This document shows, one piece after another, positions 46,147-55,795 of a stretch of DNA of 64,000 bases (its first letter is position 1; every line of letters begins with the position of its first letter). The DNA comes from Novosphingobium silvae (lineage in GTDB: Bacteria > Pseudomonadota > Alphaproteobacteria > Sphingomonadales > Sphingomonadaceae). A program made the position numbers and the translations under genes. The stretch spans positions 1 through 64,000 of the forward strand of contig NZ_WVTD01000013.1 in the NCBI RefSeq assembly GCF_009856825.1. Direction: 5' to 3'. The notes beneath the pieces are model-generated. The model was not told the DNA's origin and did no database searches. It saw nothing but the letters and a program-made list of their open reading frames with translations.

Positions 46147-47209
46147 TCCGCTCACGCAGAAGATCGCCATCCTCTACCAGGCGCTCGAACCGCCCGTGAT
46201 CGACGGCGCTCGCAAGGAAGCCAAGCCAGGCGGCTATACGGATAGCGGCGCCGACATCGGCGTAGCGCTGCTTTCGGCCGGATGCACGCTGGTGACGCCG
46301 GTAAAGAGCCCCGATCCGGCCCGCGTCCACGACTGGGCCTGGCCTGACACGCACGAGGGTATTGCGCAGGCTCTGGCCGCCGGGGCTACCCTGCTGTGGG
46401 CCAACACGGTCGTCTTCGAAGGCCATCCGATCGAGGAGGCGAGCCGGCAGGCATGGATCGTGGGCCCGGATCCCTGCGCAATGCAGGCGATCGACGACAA
46501 GGCCGGGATAAACGCACGCCTCCTTGCAGCAGGCCTGCCGGTGGCGAGATCGTGGCTGATCGACGGCGATGCTTCAGATTTGGCCGACCTGCTACTCCCC
46601 TTTGCGGAACGGCTGCCGCTGGTGGTCAAGCCGCTGCGCGGACGCGGGAGCCAGGGGGTGAGCGTCGCACGCGACTTCGTTCAACTGAACGCGCAAGTCG
46701 CCTCGCTTGCGGCCGGGCGGCGTTTCGGAAGCGCGATCATGCTGGAACAGTTCCTGCCCGGGCAGGAAATCACCATTACCGTCATGCCCGCAGCCACGCG
46801 CGAAGGTCAGGGCGGGCCATACGCGCTGCCGGCGATCAGGCGCTTCGATCAGGTCGGTGACGTGGCGCCGTACAACGGCGACGTTCCTGTCAGCCACAAC
46901 AGTCTCGCTCTCACCCCGCGCGAACAGGCTGAACCTGAGATCGTCGCGGTTGCGGCGGCCTGCGAAAAGGCGGCCTCGCTGCTCGCGATCCGCTCTCCGA
47001 TGCGCATCGACTGCCGTGCGGACCAGAACGGCCGGTTCCTGCTCTTCGACGTCAATGCCAAGCCCAACCTCACGGGAGCAGGTCGACCCGGTCGCGAGAA
47101 CGAGGACAGCCTCTCCACCCTCGCCGCGGCCGCAATGGGCTGGACCTACCCCGAATTCCTCGTCGCGACGGCACGCGGCGCATGGACAATCAAGGAAAAC
47201 AGCGAATGA
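46133..47209 (+). CDS. ATP-grasp carboxylate-amine ligase (D-Ala-D-Ala ligase-like)
   Basis: A 358-residue ATP-grasp enzyme. The pre-ATP domain (about 1-110) includes YTDSGADIGVALLSAG. The grasp region has VVKPLRGRGSQGVSV (about 160-175), MLEQFLPGQEITITVMP (about 205-221) and the metal-binding FDVNAKPNLTGAGRP near the end. It should join a carboxylate to an amine or thiol using ATP, but this subgroup's substrate is unknown; it is not the housekeeping Ddl, as conserved Ddl motifs around the C-terminal differ. ATG 46133 has GGGAGA upstream. Its neighbours are AbrB and TerC, and it overlaps TerC by ATGA. ATP-grasp plus TerC pairs are reported in tellurium/stress-response loci. Confidence 0.82.
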   Translation: MNPPDPLTQKIAILYQALEPPVIDGARKEAKPGGYTDSGADIGVALLSAGCTLVTPVKSPDPARVHDWAWPDTHEGIAQALAAGATLLWANTVVFEGHPIEEASRQAWIVGPDPCAMQAIDDKAGINARLLAAGLPVARSWLIDGDASDLADLLLPFAERLPLVVKPLRGRGSQGVSVARDFVQLNAQVASLAAGRRFGSAIMLEQFLPGQEITITVMPAATREGQGGPYALPAIRRFDQVGDVAPYNGDVPVSHNSLALTPREQAEPEIVAVAAACEKAASLLAIRSPMRIDCRADQNGRFLLFDVNAKPNLTGAGRPGRENEDSLSTLAAAAMGWTYPEFLVATARGAWTIKENSE

Positions 47210-47865
47210 CCGACCTTTGGCAGCATATCGTTGCCGACTTCTCCAACATAGGATCCCCTTCGGCGCTGGCGGCGTTCGGGCAGGTGGTGCTGATCGACGT
47301 GATGCTGGCGGCGGACAATGCGATCGTCGTCGGCGCCCTTGCCGCAGGGCTTCCTCCTGCGATGCGGCGCAAGGTCATCCTCATCGGGGTTCTGGCCGCG
47401 CTGATCCTGCGCGTGGCGTTTGCGCTGGTGGTTTCGCAGCTGCTGCAGATCGTCGGCCTCGTATTCGCGGGCGGCCTGCTGCTCGTCTGGGTGGCTTGGA
47501 AGATGTGGCGCGAACTGCGGTCCGGGGACCACGACGGCGATGGCGAAGTGAATGACGGACTGGCGAAAGCACCGCCGCGCAGCTTCGCCGCTGCGGCGTG
47601 GGCGGTCGCGGTGGCGGACGTCAGCATGAGCCTCGACAACGTGCTCGCCGTCGCCGGCGCGGCCCGCGACCATCCAGGTATCCTGGCCGTGGGCCTGATC
47701 CTTTCGGTTGCGCTCATGGGAGTTGCCGCGAACGTCCTGGCGCGCGTGATCGAGCGTTATCGCTGGCTGGCTTACGTGGGCCTGCTTGTGATCGTGTATG
47801 TCGCCGGCAAGATGATCTGGGAAGGCCTGGTTGATCCCTCGCGCGGTCTGCTGGTGCTTTTCTGA
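47206..47865 (+). CDS. TerC-family membrane protein
   Basis: A 219-residue protein with seven helices in two halves, each with the conserved Asp-Asn motif: VVLIDVMLAADNAIVVG (about 28-44) and VADVSMSLDNVLAVAG (about 139-154). Members export manganese or calcium, or confer tellurite tolerance, and feed metals to secreted enzymes. Length suits the YjbE/YceF-like short branch. The ATG at 47206 overlaps the ATP-grasp stop. As last gene of the operon it may expel the metal that enters with the citrate-type substrate. Confidence 0.88.
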   Translation: MTDLWQHIVADFSNIGSPSALAAFGQVVLIDVMLAADNAIVVGALAAGLPPAMRRKVILIGVLAALILRVAFALVVSQLLQIVGLVFAGGLLLVWVAWKMWRELRSGDHDGDGEVNDGLAKAPPRSFAAAAWAVAVADVSMSLDNVLAVAGAARDHPGILAVGLILSVALMGVAANVLARVIERYRWLAYVGLLVIVYVAGKMIWEGLVDPSRGLLVLF

Positions 47866-47879
47866 GCCTCAGAGGCAAC

Positions 47880-47909
47880 GGGCGGGGCTGCTTTCGGGCA
47901 GTCCCGCCC
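47880..47909. terminator. Terminator between TerC and lactonase genes
   Basis: GGGCGGG-G-CTGC pairs with GCAG-T-CCCGCCC over a TTTCG-type loop. It lies between two convergent genes and is symmetric, so it likely ends both transcripts even without a long T-run. Confidence 0.7.
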
Positions 47910-47918
47910 TCACTTTCC

Positions 47919-48773
47919 TCAGCCGGAATAAGTGCCTGAAGGGTTGCCCTTCACGCCGGAATCGACTTCGAACAAGGCGCCGTCGAACTCGGATTCTGGA
48001 AGTCCGGTCGATGCCGAGGTCACGAACATGCGGTCTAGTGCGTCACCGGCGAACGCGATGTTGGTGATGCGCTTTGCAGGCAGCTCGATCGAACGCTCGC
48101 GCGTGCCGTCGGGTGCGAAGCGGCTGATCCGGCCACCGTCCCAGTGCGCGATCCACAGGAAACCTTCCGCATCCGTGGTCATGCCATCGGGATAGCCATC
48201 CTCTTCGGAGAAGTGGATGAACTCCTCGCGGCTCGATGCGCCGTTAGCATCGGCGGCGAACCGATAGATCACCCGGCGGCCCGAGTCGGCGTGGTAGAGC
48301 CAGTCTCCGCACGGTGAGAACGCAGGTCCGTTCGGCACGGTGTAGTCGGTATCGATCACCTGCCATTCGCCCTGCGGTGACAGCCGGTAGAGCGAGCCGG
48401 TCACCTCCTCCTCGGCCATGTCCATCGTCCCGCACCAGATGGCGCCATGGCGATCGGCCTTTCCGTCGTTCATGCGGTTGCCGGGGAGGTGCGGCTCGGG
48501 ATCGTGGCGGTCCGCGACGCTCAGCGGGTCGAGCGTGATCGCTGCCACACCGTCGCGAAAACCACCGATGAGCCCGCCCGATGCGCGAGGGGTCACCCAA
48601 CCCAGCGGTGCCGGCATGTCCCAGCGGGTGATCCGGCCATCGGCGATGGTCATGCGGTTGAGTGCGGGGGCGAGGATATCCACCCAGTAGAAGGCCTGAT
48701 CACGCGCGGACCAGAGTGCACCTTCGCCCAGGGTATCGCGCACGTTGCGCTCGATCTTGCGCCAGAGCGGCAT
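47919..48773 (-). CDS. SMP-30/gluconolactonase-family lactonase (probable L-arabinonolactonase)
   Basis: A 284-residue six-bladed beta-propeller. The metal-binding residues are E near LGEGALW (about 16), N in TVPNGPAFSP, N in NRMNDGKAD and D in YHADSGRR. It opens a sugar lactone to the aldonate. ATG 48773 has GGGAG 6 nt upstream; the frame begins five codons earlier with a TTG but without a spaced ribosome binding site. It follows the dehydratase and epimerase genes, which fits L-arabinono-1,4-lactone as substrate; specificity for other aldonolactones cannot be excluded. Confidence 0.87.
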   Translation of the reverse strand: MPLWRKIERNVRDTLGEGALWSARDQAFYWVDILAPALNRMTIADGRITRWDMPAPLGWVTPRASGGLIGGFRDGVAAITLDPLSVADRHDPEPHLPGNRMNDGKADRHGAIWCGTMDMAEEEVTGSLYRLSPQGEWQVIDTDYTVPNGPAFSPCGDWLYHADSGRRVIYRFAADANGASSREEFIHFSEEDGYPDGMTTDAEGFLWIAHWDGGRISRFAPDGTRERSIELPAKRITNIAFAGDALDRMFVTSASTGLPESEFDGALFEVDSGVKGNPSGTYSG

Positions 48774-48835
48774 CCGTTTCTCCCTCAAAAGGAATGCCGC
48801 CCCGGGGCTGACCCCGCAGGCGGCATGCTTTCAAC

Positions 48836-50632
48836 TCAGTGGTTGTCGCGCGGCAGGCCCATGGTCTGGGCGATGCGCTGGTACTTCTCGGAGCCCTCGA
48901 GAATGGCGCCGGTGTCCATCTGGCCGACCAGCGCGCGCTGGATTTCCTGCCACGGCGTCTGCGAGGCGGGGTAGGCATAGCCGCCGCGTGCTTCCAGGTC
49001 CGCACGGCGGCGGGCCAGCTCCTCGTCCGGGATCAGCACGTCCACGCGGCCCTGCCGCAGGTCCATGCGTACGCGGTCGCCGGTCTTGAGCAGCGCCAGA
49101 CCGCCCATGGCGGCAGCTTCGGGCGAAGCGTTGAGGATCGAGGGACTTCCCGAGGTACCCGACTGGCGTCCATCGCCGATGCAGGGCAGGGCGTGCACAC
49201 CCTCGGTGATGAGGTAAGCCGGCGGGCGCATGTTGACCACTTCGGCAGCGCCGGGGTAGCCGATCGGACCGGCGCCGCGCATGAAGAGCAGCGTGTCGGG
49301 CGTGATGCCGGTCGCCGGATCGTCGATGCGGTGGTGGTAGTCCTCGGGCCCGTCGAACACCACGGCCGGACCTTCGAATGCTTCCGGATCTTCCGGGTTC
49401 GAAAGATAGCGGTCACGGAACTCCGCCGAGATGACGCTGGTTTTCATGATCGCGGCATCGAACAGGTTGCCCGACAGCACAAGGAAGCCGGCCTCTTCCA
49501 CCAGAGGCTGGTCGAAGGGCTTGATGACCTTTTCGTCCTCGATCTGCGCATCACGGCAGTTATCGCCCATGGTCCGGCCGTTCACGGTCATCGCGCCTTC
49601 GTTGATCAGCCCCTGGCCGATCAGCTGGGCGACAACGGCAGGAACGCCGCCTGCACGGTAGTAGTCCTCGCCAAGGTATTCGCCTGCGGGCTGCAGGTTG
49701 ACCAGCAGTGGGATCTTGTGGCCAAGACGCTCCCAATCCTTGAGCGGAAGCTCGACGCCGATGTGGCGCGCGATGGCGGCCAGGTGGATCGGAGCGTTGG
49801 TGGAACCGCCGATCGCGGCATTGACGACGATGGCGTTGTGGAAGGCCTCGAGCGTCAGGATGTCCGAAGGCTTGAGATCCTCATGGACCATGTCGACGAT
49901 GCGCTTGCCGGTCCGGTAGGCCGATTCCTGCCGGTCACGATATGGTGCCGGGATGGCTGCCGAACCCGGAAGCATCATGCCCAGCGCCTCGGCCAGCGAG
50001 TTCATGGTCGTCGCCGTGCCCATGGTGTTGCAGTAGCCGGTGGAGGGGGCGGAGGAAGCGACGAGCTTGATGAAGCCTTCGTCGTCGATCTCGCCCGCCG
50101 CCAGGAGCTGGCGTCCCTTCCAGACGATCGTACCCGAGCCGGTGCGCTCGCCCTTGTGCCAGCCGTTCAGCATCGGCCCGACTGAAAGCGCGATCGCGGG
50201 GATGTTCACGGTGGCGGCCGCCATCAGCAGCGCAGGAGTGGTCTTGTCGCAGCCGGTGGTGAGAACCACGCCATCGAGCGGGTAGCCGTAGATCGCTTCC
50301 ACCAGCGCGATATAGGCCAGATTGCGATCAAGTCCGGCGGTCGGACGCTTGCCGGTCTCCTGGATCGGATGAACGGGAAATTCCAGCGCGATACCGCCCG
50401 CCTCGCGAATGCCTTCGCGGATGCGTTCGGCCAAGACGAGGTGATGGCGATTGCACGGCGACAGGTCGCTGCCGGTCTGGGCGATGCCGATGATCGGCTT
50501 GCCCGAGCGCAGTTCCTCAAGGCTGAGCCCGAAGTTCAGGTAGCGCTCCAGGTAGAGCGAGGTCATGTCAATGTTTTCGGGATTGTCGAACCAGGCGCGC
50601 GAGCGCAGCTTGGGAGCGGTCTTTTCGGTCAT
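48836..50632 (-). CDS. IlvD/Edd-family aldonate dehydratase (probable L-arabinonate dehydratase)
   Basis: A 598-residue Fe-S enzyme that would turn L-arabinonate into 2-keto-3-deoxy-L-arabinonate. The cluster cysteines are C60 (DLSPCNRHH), C128 ([10 protein letters not shown]) and C201 (STGYCNTMG), spaced as in Rhizobium L-arabinonate dehydratase (C59, C127, C200, [2Fe-2S]). [13 protein letters not shown] and [14 protein letters not shown] are further family motifs. The enzyme class also acts on D-xylonate and D-galactonate, so a shared role with the dgoKA route is possible. It lies 20 bp after the aldose epimerase and upstream of the lactonase. Confidence 0.92.
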   Translation of the reverse strand: MTEKTAPKLRSRAWFDNPENIDMTSLYLERYLNFGLSLEELRSGKPIIGIAQTGSDLSPCNRHHLVLAERIREGIREAGGIALEFPVHPIQETGKRPTAGLDRNLAYIALVEAIYGYPLDGVVLTTGCDKTTPALLMAAATVNIPAIALSVGPMLNGWHKGERTGSGTIVWKGRQLLAAGEIDDEGFIKLVASSAPSTGYCNTMGTATTMNSLAEALGMMLPGSAAIPAPYRDRQESAYRTGKRIVDMVHEDLKPSDILTLEAFHNAIVVNAAIGGSTNAPIHLAAIARHIGVELPLKDWERLGHKIPLLVNLQPAGEYLGEDYYRAGGVPAVVAQLIGQGLINEGAMTVNGRTMGDNCRDAQIEDEKVIKPFDQPLVEEAGFLVLSGNLFDAAIMKTSVISAEFRDRYLSNPEDPEAFEGPAVVFDGPEDYHHRIDDPATGITPDTLLFMRGAGPIGYPGAAEVVNMRPPAYLITEGVHALPCIGDGRQSGTSGSPSILNASPEAAAMGGLALLKTGDRVRMDLRQGRVDVLIPDEELARRRADLEARGGYAYPASQTPWQEIQRALVGQMDTGAILEGSEKYQRIAQTMGLPRDNH

Positions 50633-50652
50633 GGGCGTTTCGTTTCGTTCGT

Positions 50653-51810
50653 TCAGCGCGAAGTGGTGGTGACGCGGTAGATCATGACATGCCGATAAGG
50701 CTTGCCCGGATCCACTCGGGTCGACGGGAAGTCGGGGTGGTTCGGGCTATCCGGGAACTTCTGCGGTTCCAGCGCGATGCCGTCGCCCATGCGATAGAGG
50801 TGGCCTTCCTTGCCGATGAACGTTCCGTCGAGGAAGTTGCCGGAATAGAATTGCACGCCGGGCTCGGTCGTCAGGAGTTCGAGGACGCGGCCCGAAACCG
50901 GGTCCTCGAGGCGGGCGGCGAGTTCGGGGGCCTTGGTCTGGCCCTTGTCGAGAGCGAAGTTATGGTCGAAGCCGCGACCGTAGACGATCTGCTGGTCCTT
51001 GCCGTCGCGGATTCCGATGGCGACCTGCTTGGGCTTGGTGAAGTCGAAGGGACCTCCCGCGACCGGGCGCAGCTCGCCGGTGGGGATCAGGTTGGCATCC
51101 ACAGGAGTGTAGCGGCTTGCCGGGATGGTCAGGATATTCGTGGTCGCGTCGCGCTCGGAACCTTCACCCGCCATGTTGAAGATGGCGTGGTTGGTCATGT
51201 TGAGCACCGTCGGCTTGTCCGTGGTCGCATCGAACGTGATCTGCAGGTTGCCCGCCTCATCGAGCGAGTAGGTGACCTTTGTCTTCACGGTGCCGGGATA
51301 ACCGGCATCGCCGTCCGGGCTGACGAGCGACAGGACGGCAGTCGCGACCTTGCCGGACTTGACGGAATCTACTTTCCAGTTCTGGACGTCGAAGCCTTTG
51401 CCGCCGCCATGAAGCGACTGGCCATGGTCGTTCTGCGGCAGCTGGTAGGTCTTACCGTCGAGCGTGAACTTGCCGCCAGCGATGCGGTTGCCGTAGCGGC
51501 CAATGGTGGCGCCCCAGAAGTTGGGCTTGGCTTCGAAGCCGGCCACGTCGCCATAGGCGAGCAGTACGTCGGCAACCTTGCCGTCGCGGTCAGGCACCAT
51601 CAGCTTCCACAGCGTGGCGCCATAGGTCAGGATCGTGGCCGATACGCCGTTCCCAGCGGTGAGCGTAATCGCGCGGACCTCGGTGCCGTCGGAAAGCTTG
51701 CCTGCCACCGCCTGCGTCGCGTCGGCCGCAAGCGCCGGAATGGCGCTGAATGAAAGGGCCAGCGCAGATACACTTGCTGCCGCCATGAAGCCTTTGTGAG
51801 CTGTCCTCAT
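50653..51810 (-). CDS. galM: Exported aldose 1-epimerase
   Basis: A 385-residue mutarotase with a signal peptide (ending ALAAD). The catalytic His lies in [15 protein letters not shown] and the catalytic Glu in [23 protein letters not shown] and [10 protein letters not shown] are substrate-binding hallmarks. In the periplasm it interconverts anomers of L-arabinose or galactose before uptake. ATG 51810 has GGGAGTAGGGA upstream. First gene of the minus-strand operon with dehydratase and lactonase, divergent from the sugar symporter across a 162-bp region holding the operator. Confidence 0.93.
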   Translation of the reverse strand: MRTAHKGFMAAASVSALALSFSAIPALAADATQAVAGKLSDGTEVRAITLTAGNGVSATILTYGATLWKLMVPDRDGKVADVLLAYGDVAGFEAKPNFWGATIGRYGNRIAGGKFTLDGKTYQLPQNDHGQSLHGGGKGFDVQNWKVDSVKSGKVATAVLSLVSPDGDAGYPGTVKTKVTYSLDEAGNLQITFDATTDKPTVLNMTNHAIFNMAGEGSERDATTNILTIPASRYTPVDANLIPTGELRPVAGGPFDFTKPKQVAIGIRDGKDQQIVYGRGFDHNFALDKGQTKAPELAARLEDPVSGRVLELLTTEPGVQFYSGNFLDGTFIGKEGHLYRMGDGIALEPQKFPDSPNHPDFPSTRVDPGKPYRHVMIYRVTTTSR

Positions 51811-51891
51811 TCCCTACTCCCACCTGTTGTCAGGGTGCCGATTCTGTTAGATGCGTGACGACGCGGACCATTGACGACGCCGTTTCGCGCA

Positions 51892-51906
51892 TATAGTCCG
51901 ACAAAT
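51892..51906. promoter_or_regulatory. Candidate arabinose-regulator operator (strong copy)
   Basis: TAGTCCGACAAAT at 51894-51906 is the exact reverse complement of the site upstream of the TonB receptor (61997-62009). Its core is a palindrome T-W-GTC-S-GAC-W-A. It overlaps a likely -10 (TATAGT, 51892-51897) of the symporter promoter and can serve the divergent galM operon as well. Confidence 0.6.
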
Positions 51907-51972
51907 AGAACGAGCGCAAGCCGGTTTGCTGTAGTGTGTCGCAAAGCCGGTTCCGTTTATGAGAGGAATATC

Positions 51973-53280
51973 ATGCCCCCAGTGGTCTCGTCCGGAGACG
52001 CCCCCGTGGTTCATGAGCATACGGCCGGCGTCCGCTATGGCCCTGCGCTCACGCTGCTCGCCAGCCTGTTCTTCATGTGGGGGTTCATCACCGTCATCAA
52101 CAACACGCTGCTGCCGCATCTGCGCAGTGTGTTCGAACTTAGCTACACGCAGACGACACTGATCGAATCGGTCTGGTTCATCGCTTACTTCGTGGCGTCC
52201 ATTCCTTCCGCCAAGCTCATCGAGCGGATCGGCTACCAGAAGTCGCTGGTCACCGGCCTTCTGGTGATGGCCGTCGGGGCGCTCGGCATGATGCTGGCCG
52301 CCAGCATTCCCTCGTACGGGGTGACCCTGGTCATGCTCTTCGTGATCGCGAGCGGGATCACCCTGCTTCAGGTCGCAGCCAACCCTTATGTCGCCGTGGT
52401 CGGAAAGCCGGAGACGGCATCCTCGCGCCTCAACCTGGTTCAGGCGCTGAACTCGGCCGGCACCATGCTGGCGCCGCTATTCGGCGCTTACCTTATCCTG
52501 GGTCGCTCGAAGGGCGGCACGGCCACTGCCGGTACGGTGCTGACCGAGGCGGAGCGCATGGCAGACGCGCAGTCGGTCATCCTGCCTTACGCGCTTGTGG
52601 CGGCGGTACTGGTCGTCCTCGCGATCGTCATCGCCAAGTTCCCCTTGCCCGCCATGGGCTCGGCCGGTTCCCGGCTTGCCAAGGAACAGCGCAAGGGGCT
52701 TTCGCTCTGGAACCACCGCAACCTCGTGCTCGGCATCCCGGCGATCTTCATCTATCTCATCGCAGAGATCGGCGTCGCGAATCTTTTCGTGAACTTCGTC
52801 AGCCAGCCTGACATCGCCAACCTCACCCATGAGCAGGCCGGCAAGTACCTTACCTTCCTTTGGGGCGGGATGATGGTGGGCCGCTTCGTCGGGTCGGCGG
52901 TTATGCAGCGGTTCGATGCCGGCAAGGTCCTGGCCCTGTTCTCCGTCGGTGCATTCGTCGTCATGATGATCACCGTGGTCTCCACCGGTCCTGTTGCGAT
53001 GTGGTCGCTGATCCTCGTCGGCCTGTTTCACTCGATCATGTTCCCGACCATCTTCACGCTCGGCATCAAGGGCCTCGGTCCGCTGACTGAAGAGGGATCG
53101 GGCCTGCTGGTCATGGCGATCGCCGGTGGTGCGCTGGTCGTGGTGCAGGGATGGATCGCGGACAATTATGGCCTGCAGACCTCCTTCCTGCTGACGGCGG
53201 CATGCGAGCTTTACGTCCTGTTCTACGCCCTGTGGGGTAGCAAGGTGACGAATGCGGCGCCGGAGCCGGTTGCCGAGTAA
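51973..53280 (+). CDS. FucP/GluP-type MFS sugar:proton symporter
   Basis: A 435-residue inner-membrane carrier with 12 helices of the FucP subfamily: FFMWGFITVINNTLLPHL (N-terminal signature), VAANPYVAVVGKPETASSRLNL, seen as QVAANPYVAVVG and PETASSRLNLVQ, and SIMFPTIFTLGIKGLG. Members transport L-fucose, glucose, galactose or L-arabinose. Since it lies with arabinose genes, L-arabinose is expected. ATG 51973 has GAGAGGA upstream; earlier starts overlap the operator. A strong terminator follows. Confidence 0.92.
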   Translation: MPPVVSSGDAPVVHEHTAGVRYGPALTLLASLFFMWGFITVINNTLLPHLRSVFELSYTQTTLIESVWFIAYFVASIPSAKLIERIGYQKSLVTGLLVMAVGALGMMLAASIPSYGVTLVMLFVIASGITLLQVAANPYVAVVGKPETASSRLNLVQALNSAGTMLAPLFGAYLILGRSKGGTATAGTVLTEAERMADAQSVILPYALVAAVLVVLAIVIAKFPLPAMGSAGSRLAKEQRKGLSLWNHRNLVLGIPAIFIYLIAEIGVANLFVNFVSQPDIANLTHEQAGKYLTFLWGGMMVGRFVGSAVMQRFDAGKVLALFSVGAFVVMMITVVSTGPVAMWSLILVGLFHSIMFPTIFTLGIKGLGPLTEEGSGLLVMAIAGGALVVVQGWIADNYGLQTSFLLTAACELYVLFYALWGSKVTNAAPEPVAE

Positions 53281-53300
53281 GGCAGCCCGCGATATGAAAA

Positions 53301-53338
53301 GAAAAAGGCCTCGGGGACTCACTCCCGAGGCCTTTTTC
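53301..53338. terminator. Strong bidirectional terminator
   Basis: A perfect 15-bp inverted repeat (GAAAAAGGCCTCGGG / CCCGAGGCCTTTTTC) with an 8-nt loop and flanking A and T runs, between the convergent symporter and regulator genes. It can end transcription on both strands. Confidence 0.95.
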
Positions 53339-53380
53339 TTTGGCCGGACCGATCGTCCCGACGCGTGTGCGTGAAGGTTT

Positions 53381-54145
53381 CTAGCTCTGTGTCATCGAGC
53401 TGCGCGTATCCTCGAGCGCCAGATCGACCAGGACGTTCATCGCCTCGGCCGCCGCCGCAGCGTCACCAGCGGCAATCGCATCGTACACGCGAACGTGATC
53501 GGGGATAGGGTTGCGGGGCAGGGCGCGGGCGCGCTGCTTGAATTGCGTCGTCCAGTTCACGGCGGCCCCGATCGATGCGCTGAGGACGAGCAGCGCATCG
53601 TTGCGCGTCGCCTGAAGGATCGCCTTGTGGAAGTCCCGGTCGGCCGCGCGTCCGGCCTCCGTGGTCAGGGTGTGCCGACGCATGGCGGCCAGCGCGTCCT
53701 TCATCGACTTGAGATCGCCCTTGTCGCGCCTCAGCGCCGCAAGGCGCGCGGCTGCCGGCTCCACGATGGCGCGCAGTTCGAATAGGCTGCGCACGAACTC
53801 GATGTCCGGTTCCCCTGCGAAGGCCCAGCCGAGGACTTCGGGATCGAGCAGGTTCCAGCGGTCGCGCGGCAGCACGCGCGTTCCAGCCTTAGGGCGGCTC
53901 GCCACCAGACCCTTGGCGGACAGCACCTGAATTGCCTCCCGGTAGGCGCTGCGTGACACCTGCAACTCCTCGGCGAAGGCGACTTCGCCGCTTAGGATCT
54001 CGCCGGGTGCATATTTGCCTGACAAGATGGCCGTTCCCAGTTTATGGGCAATAGCGCCATGCAACCGGCGGCCGGGTCCACGTGCATCGTCCCCCTGCCT
54101 CGCGCCTGCGTCCATATTGTTATAATCTGCTTCTGACACTGTCAC
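53381..54145 (-). CDS. FadR/GntR-family regulator, candidate arabinose repressor
   Basis: A 254-residue FCD-type regulator. A winged helix-turn-helix (VAFAEELQVSRSAYREAIQVL, seen as EELQVSRSAYREAIQVL, and LVASRPKAGTRVLP) precedes an FCD domain with ELRAIVEPAAARLAAL and ADRDFHKAIL; a third His common in metal-binding FCD domains is Val here (AMNVLVDLA). Start: GTG 54145 with GGAGG 5 nt upstream; GTG 54139 and ATG 54115 are also in frame. It is divergent from the semialdehyde dehydrogenase and within the arabinose genes, so it is the likely binder of the TTGTCGGACTA sites. The effector could be L-arabinonate or a later intermediate. Confidence 0.85.
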   Translation of the reverse strand: MTVSEADYNNMDAGARQGDDARGPGRRLHGAIAHKLGTAILSGKYAPGEILSGEVAFAEELQVSRSAYREAIQVLSAKGLVASRPKAGTRVLPRDRWNLLDPEVLGWAFAGEPDIEFVRSLFELRAIVEPAAARLAALRRDKGDLKSMKDALAAMRRHTLTTEAGRAADRDFHKAILQATRNDALLVLSASIGAAVNWTTQFKQRARALPRNPIPDHVRVYDAIAAGDAAAAAEAMNVLVDLALEDTRSSMTQS

Positions 54146-54224
54146 GAGTTCCTCCAAGAGGGAAACTAACAGTCTCTTTGGCCGGAAGGAACGACAAACA
54201 TTGCGTTTCCTCTCGCGAGCCAAT

Positions 54225-54235
54225 ATGTCGGAGTA
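54225..54235. promoter_or_regulatory. Candidate arabinose-regulator operator (weak copy)
   Basis: ATGTCGGAGTA differs from TTGTCGGACTA at two of 11 positions. It overlaps the expected -10 (TATGTC, 17 nt after TTGCGT at 54201-54206) of the semialdehyde dehydrogenase promoter, the same arrangement as the stronger copies. Confidence 0.4.
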
Positions 54236-54251
54236 AATAGGGAGACCCCAG

Positions 54252-55781
54252 ATGACCGATTTCCGTTCCATCGTCGCTGCCACCGGCGAGCCGCAGGGCG
54301 AACCGCTCCTCGTCAGCACCGCGGCAGATGTCGAGGCAGCCTGCGCCAAGGCGGCGGCGGCCTTCGATACTTATCGCGCCACCGACCGTGAGACCCGCGC
54401 CGCATTCCTCGAGCGAATCGCTGACGAAATCCTCGCCATCGGCGATTCGCTGATCGAAGCCTACATGGCCGAGAGCGGCCTGCCGCGCCCGCGCGGCGAA
54501 GGCGAGCGTGGCCGCACAATGGGCCAGCTGCGCATGTTCGCGGATGTCGTCCGCAAGGGACAGTGGCAGCAGCTGCGCATCGATCCGGCTCTTCCCGATC
54601 GTGCACCGCTGCCCCGTCCCGACCTGCGCCTGCGCATGATCCCGGTGGGCCCCGTCGCAGTGTTCGGCGCCTCGAACTTCCCGCTCGCGTTCTCCACTGC
54701 CGGCGGTGACACCGCCTCGGCACTGGCCGCTGGTTGCCCGGTCGTGGTCAAGGGTCACCCCGCGCACCCCGTCACCGGTGGGCTGATTGCTGCCGCCATC
54801 ACCAAGGCTGTGAAGGACGCCGGACTTCCCGAAGGCGTGTTCCAGCATCTGGTCGGTCCGTCGAACGACCTCGGTGCCGCGCTCGTGCAGAACCCGAACA
54901 TCATGGCGGTCGGCTTCACCGGCTCGCGCGGTGGTGGTCTGGCGCTCGCAAGGCTTGCCCAGGCGCGTGAAGTGCCGATCCCCGTCTATGCCGAGATGTC
55001 GAGCATCAACCCGGTCCTGCTGATGCCCGAGGCGCTCAAGGCGCGCGGTGATGCGCTCGGCACGGCGTTCGTCGGTTCGCTGACCATGGGCGCGGGGCAG
55101 TTCTGCACCAATCCCGGCCTGATCCTGGCGATCGAGGGGGAAGGCCTGGACGCTTTCGTTGCCGCGGCAACCACCGGGGTTTCGGAAGCGAAGCGCCAGA
55201 CGATGCTCACCACCGGCATTGCCGCCGCATACGCCAAGGGCGTGGAGACGCTTTCTGCGCTCCCGGGCGTCGAGAAGCTGGCCGAGGGCGAGATCGGTTC
55301 CACCACTTGCGGCGGTGCCGTGCTGTTCCAGACCACCGGCGAGAAGTTCCTCGCGGACAAGGCGATGGGCGACGAGGTCTTCGGTGCCTCGTCCATCATC
55401 GTGCGCTGCCACGACGAAGCCGAGCTGCTCAAGGTGCTCGAAGGCCTTGAAGGCCAGTTGACCGCGACCCTGCACATGGATGCCGCCGACGAAGCCGCGG
55501 CTTCGCGTCTGCTTCCGGTGCTGGAACGCAAGGTCGGCCGCATCCTGGCCAATGGTTGGCCCACTGGCGTCGAAGTGACCCACGCCATGGTTCACGGCGG
55601 CCCGTTCCCCGCGACGTCCGATCCGCGCTCGACCTCGGTCGGCAGCCTTGCAATCGACCGTTTCCTTCGCCCGGTCAGCTACCAGAACCTCGCTCAGGAC
55701 GTGCTTCCGCCCGAACTGCGCGACGATGCCTTCGGAGACGGCGCCCCGCGCCTGATGGACGGCACCCTCACCCTCAACTGA
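54252..55781 (+). CDS. 2-ketoglutarate semialdehyde dehydrogenase
   Basis: A 509-residue NAD(P)-dependent aldehyde dehydrogenase of the KGSADH type. The catalytic C285 lies in GAGQFCTNPG, the general base E248 in PVYAEMSSINP and the cofactor region in FGASNFPLAFS and GFTGSRGGG. AEMSSINPV and QFCTNPG distinguish this subgroup from ordinary aldehyde dehydrogenases. It would catalyse the final step, 2-ketoglutarate semialdehyde to 2-oxoglutarate. ATG 54252 has AGGGAG upstream. A strong hairpin separates it from the AraD1 gene 59 bp further on. Confidence 0.92.
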   Translation: MTDFRSIVAATGEPQGEPLLVSTAADVEAACAKAAAAFDTYRATDRETRAAFLERIADEILAIGDSLIEAYMAESGLPRPRGEGERGRTMGQLRMFADVVRKGQWQQLRIDPALPDRAPLPRPDLRLRMIPVGPVAVFGASNFPLAFSTAGGDTASALAAGCPVVVKGHPAHPVTGGLIAAAITKAVKDAGLPEGVFQHLVGPSNDLGAALVQNPNIMAVGFTGSRGGGLALARLAQAREVPIPVYAEMSSINPVLLMPEALKARGDALGTAFVGSLTMGAGQFCTNPGLILAIEGEGLDAFVAAATTGVSEAKRQTMLTTGIAAAYAKGVETLSALPGVEKLAEGEIGSTTCGGAVLFQTTGEKFLADKAMGDEVFGASSIIVRCHDEAELLKVLEGLEGQLTATLHMDAADEAAASRLLPVLERKVGRILANGWPTGVEVTHAMVHGGPFPATSDPRSTSVGSLAIDRFLRPVSYQNLAQDVLPPELRDDAFGDGAPRLMDGTLTLN

Positions 55782-55795
55782 TCCCAAGCCAATCC

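Noticed and set aside
54120..55787. 555-residue minus-strand open frame
   Set aside because: Antisense to the semialdehyde dehydrogenase, which has intact catalytic residues.
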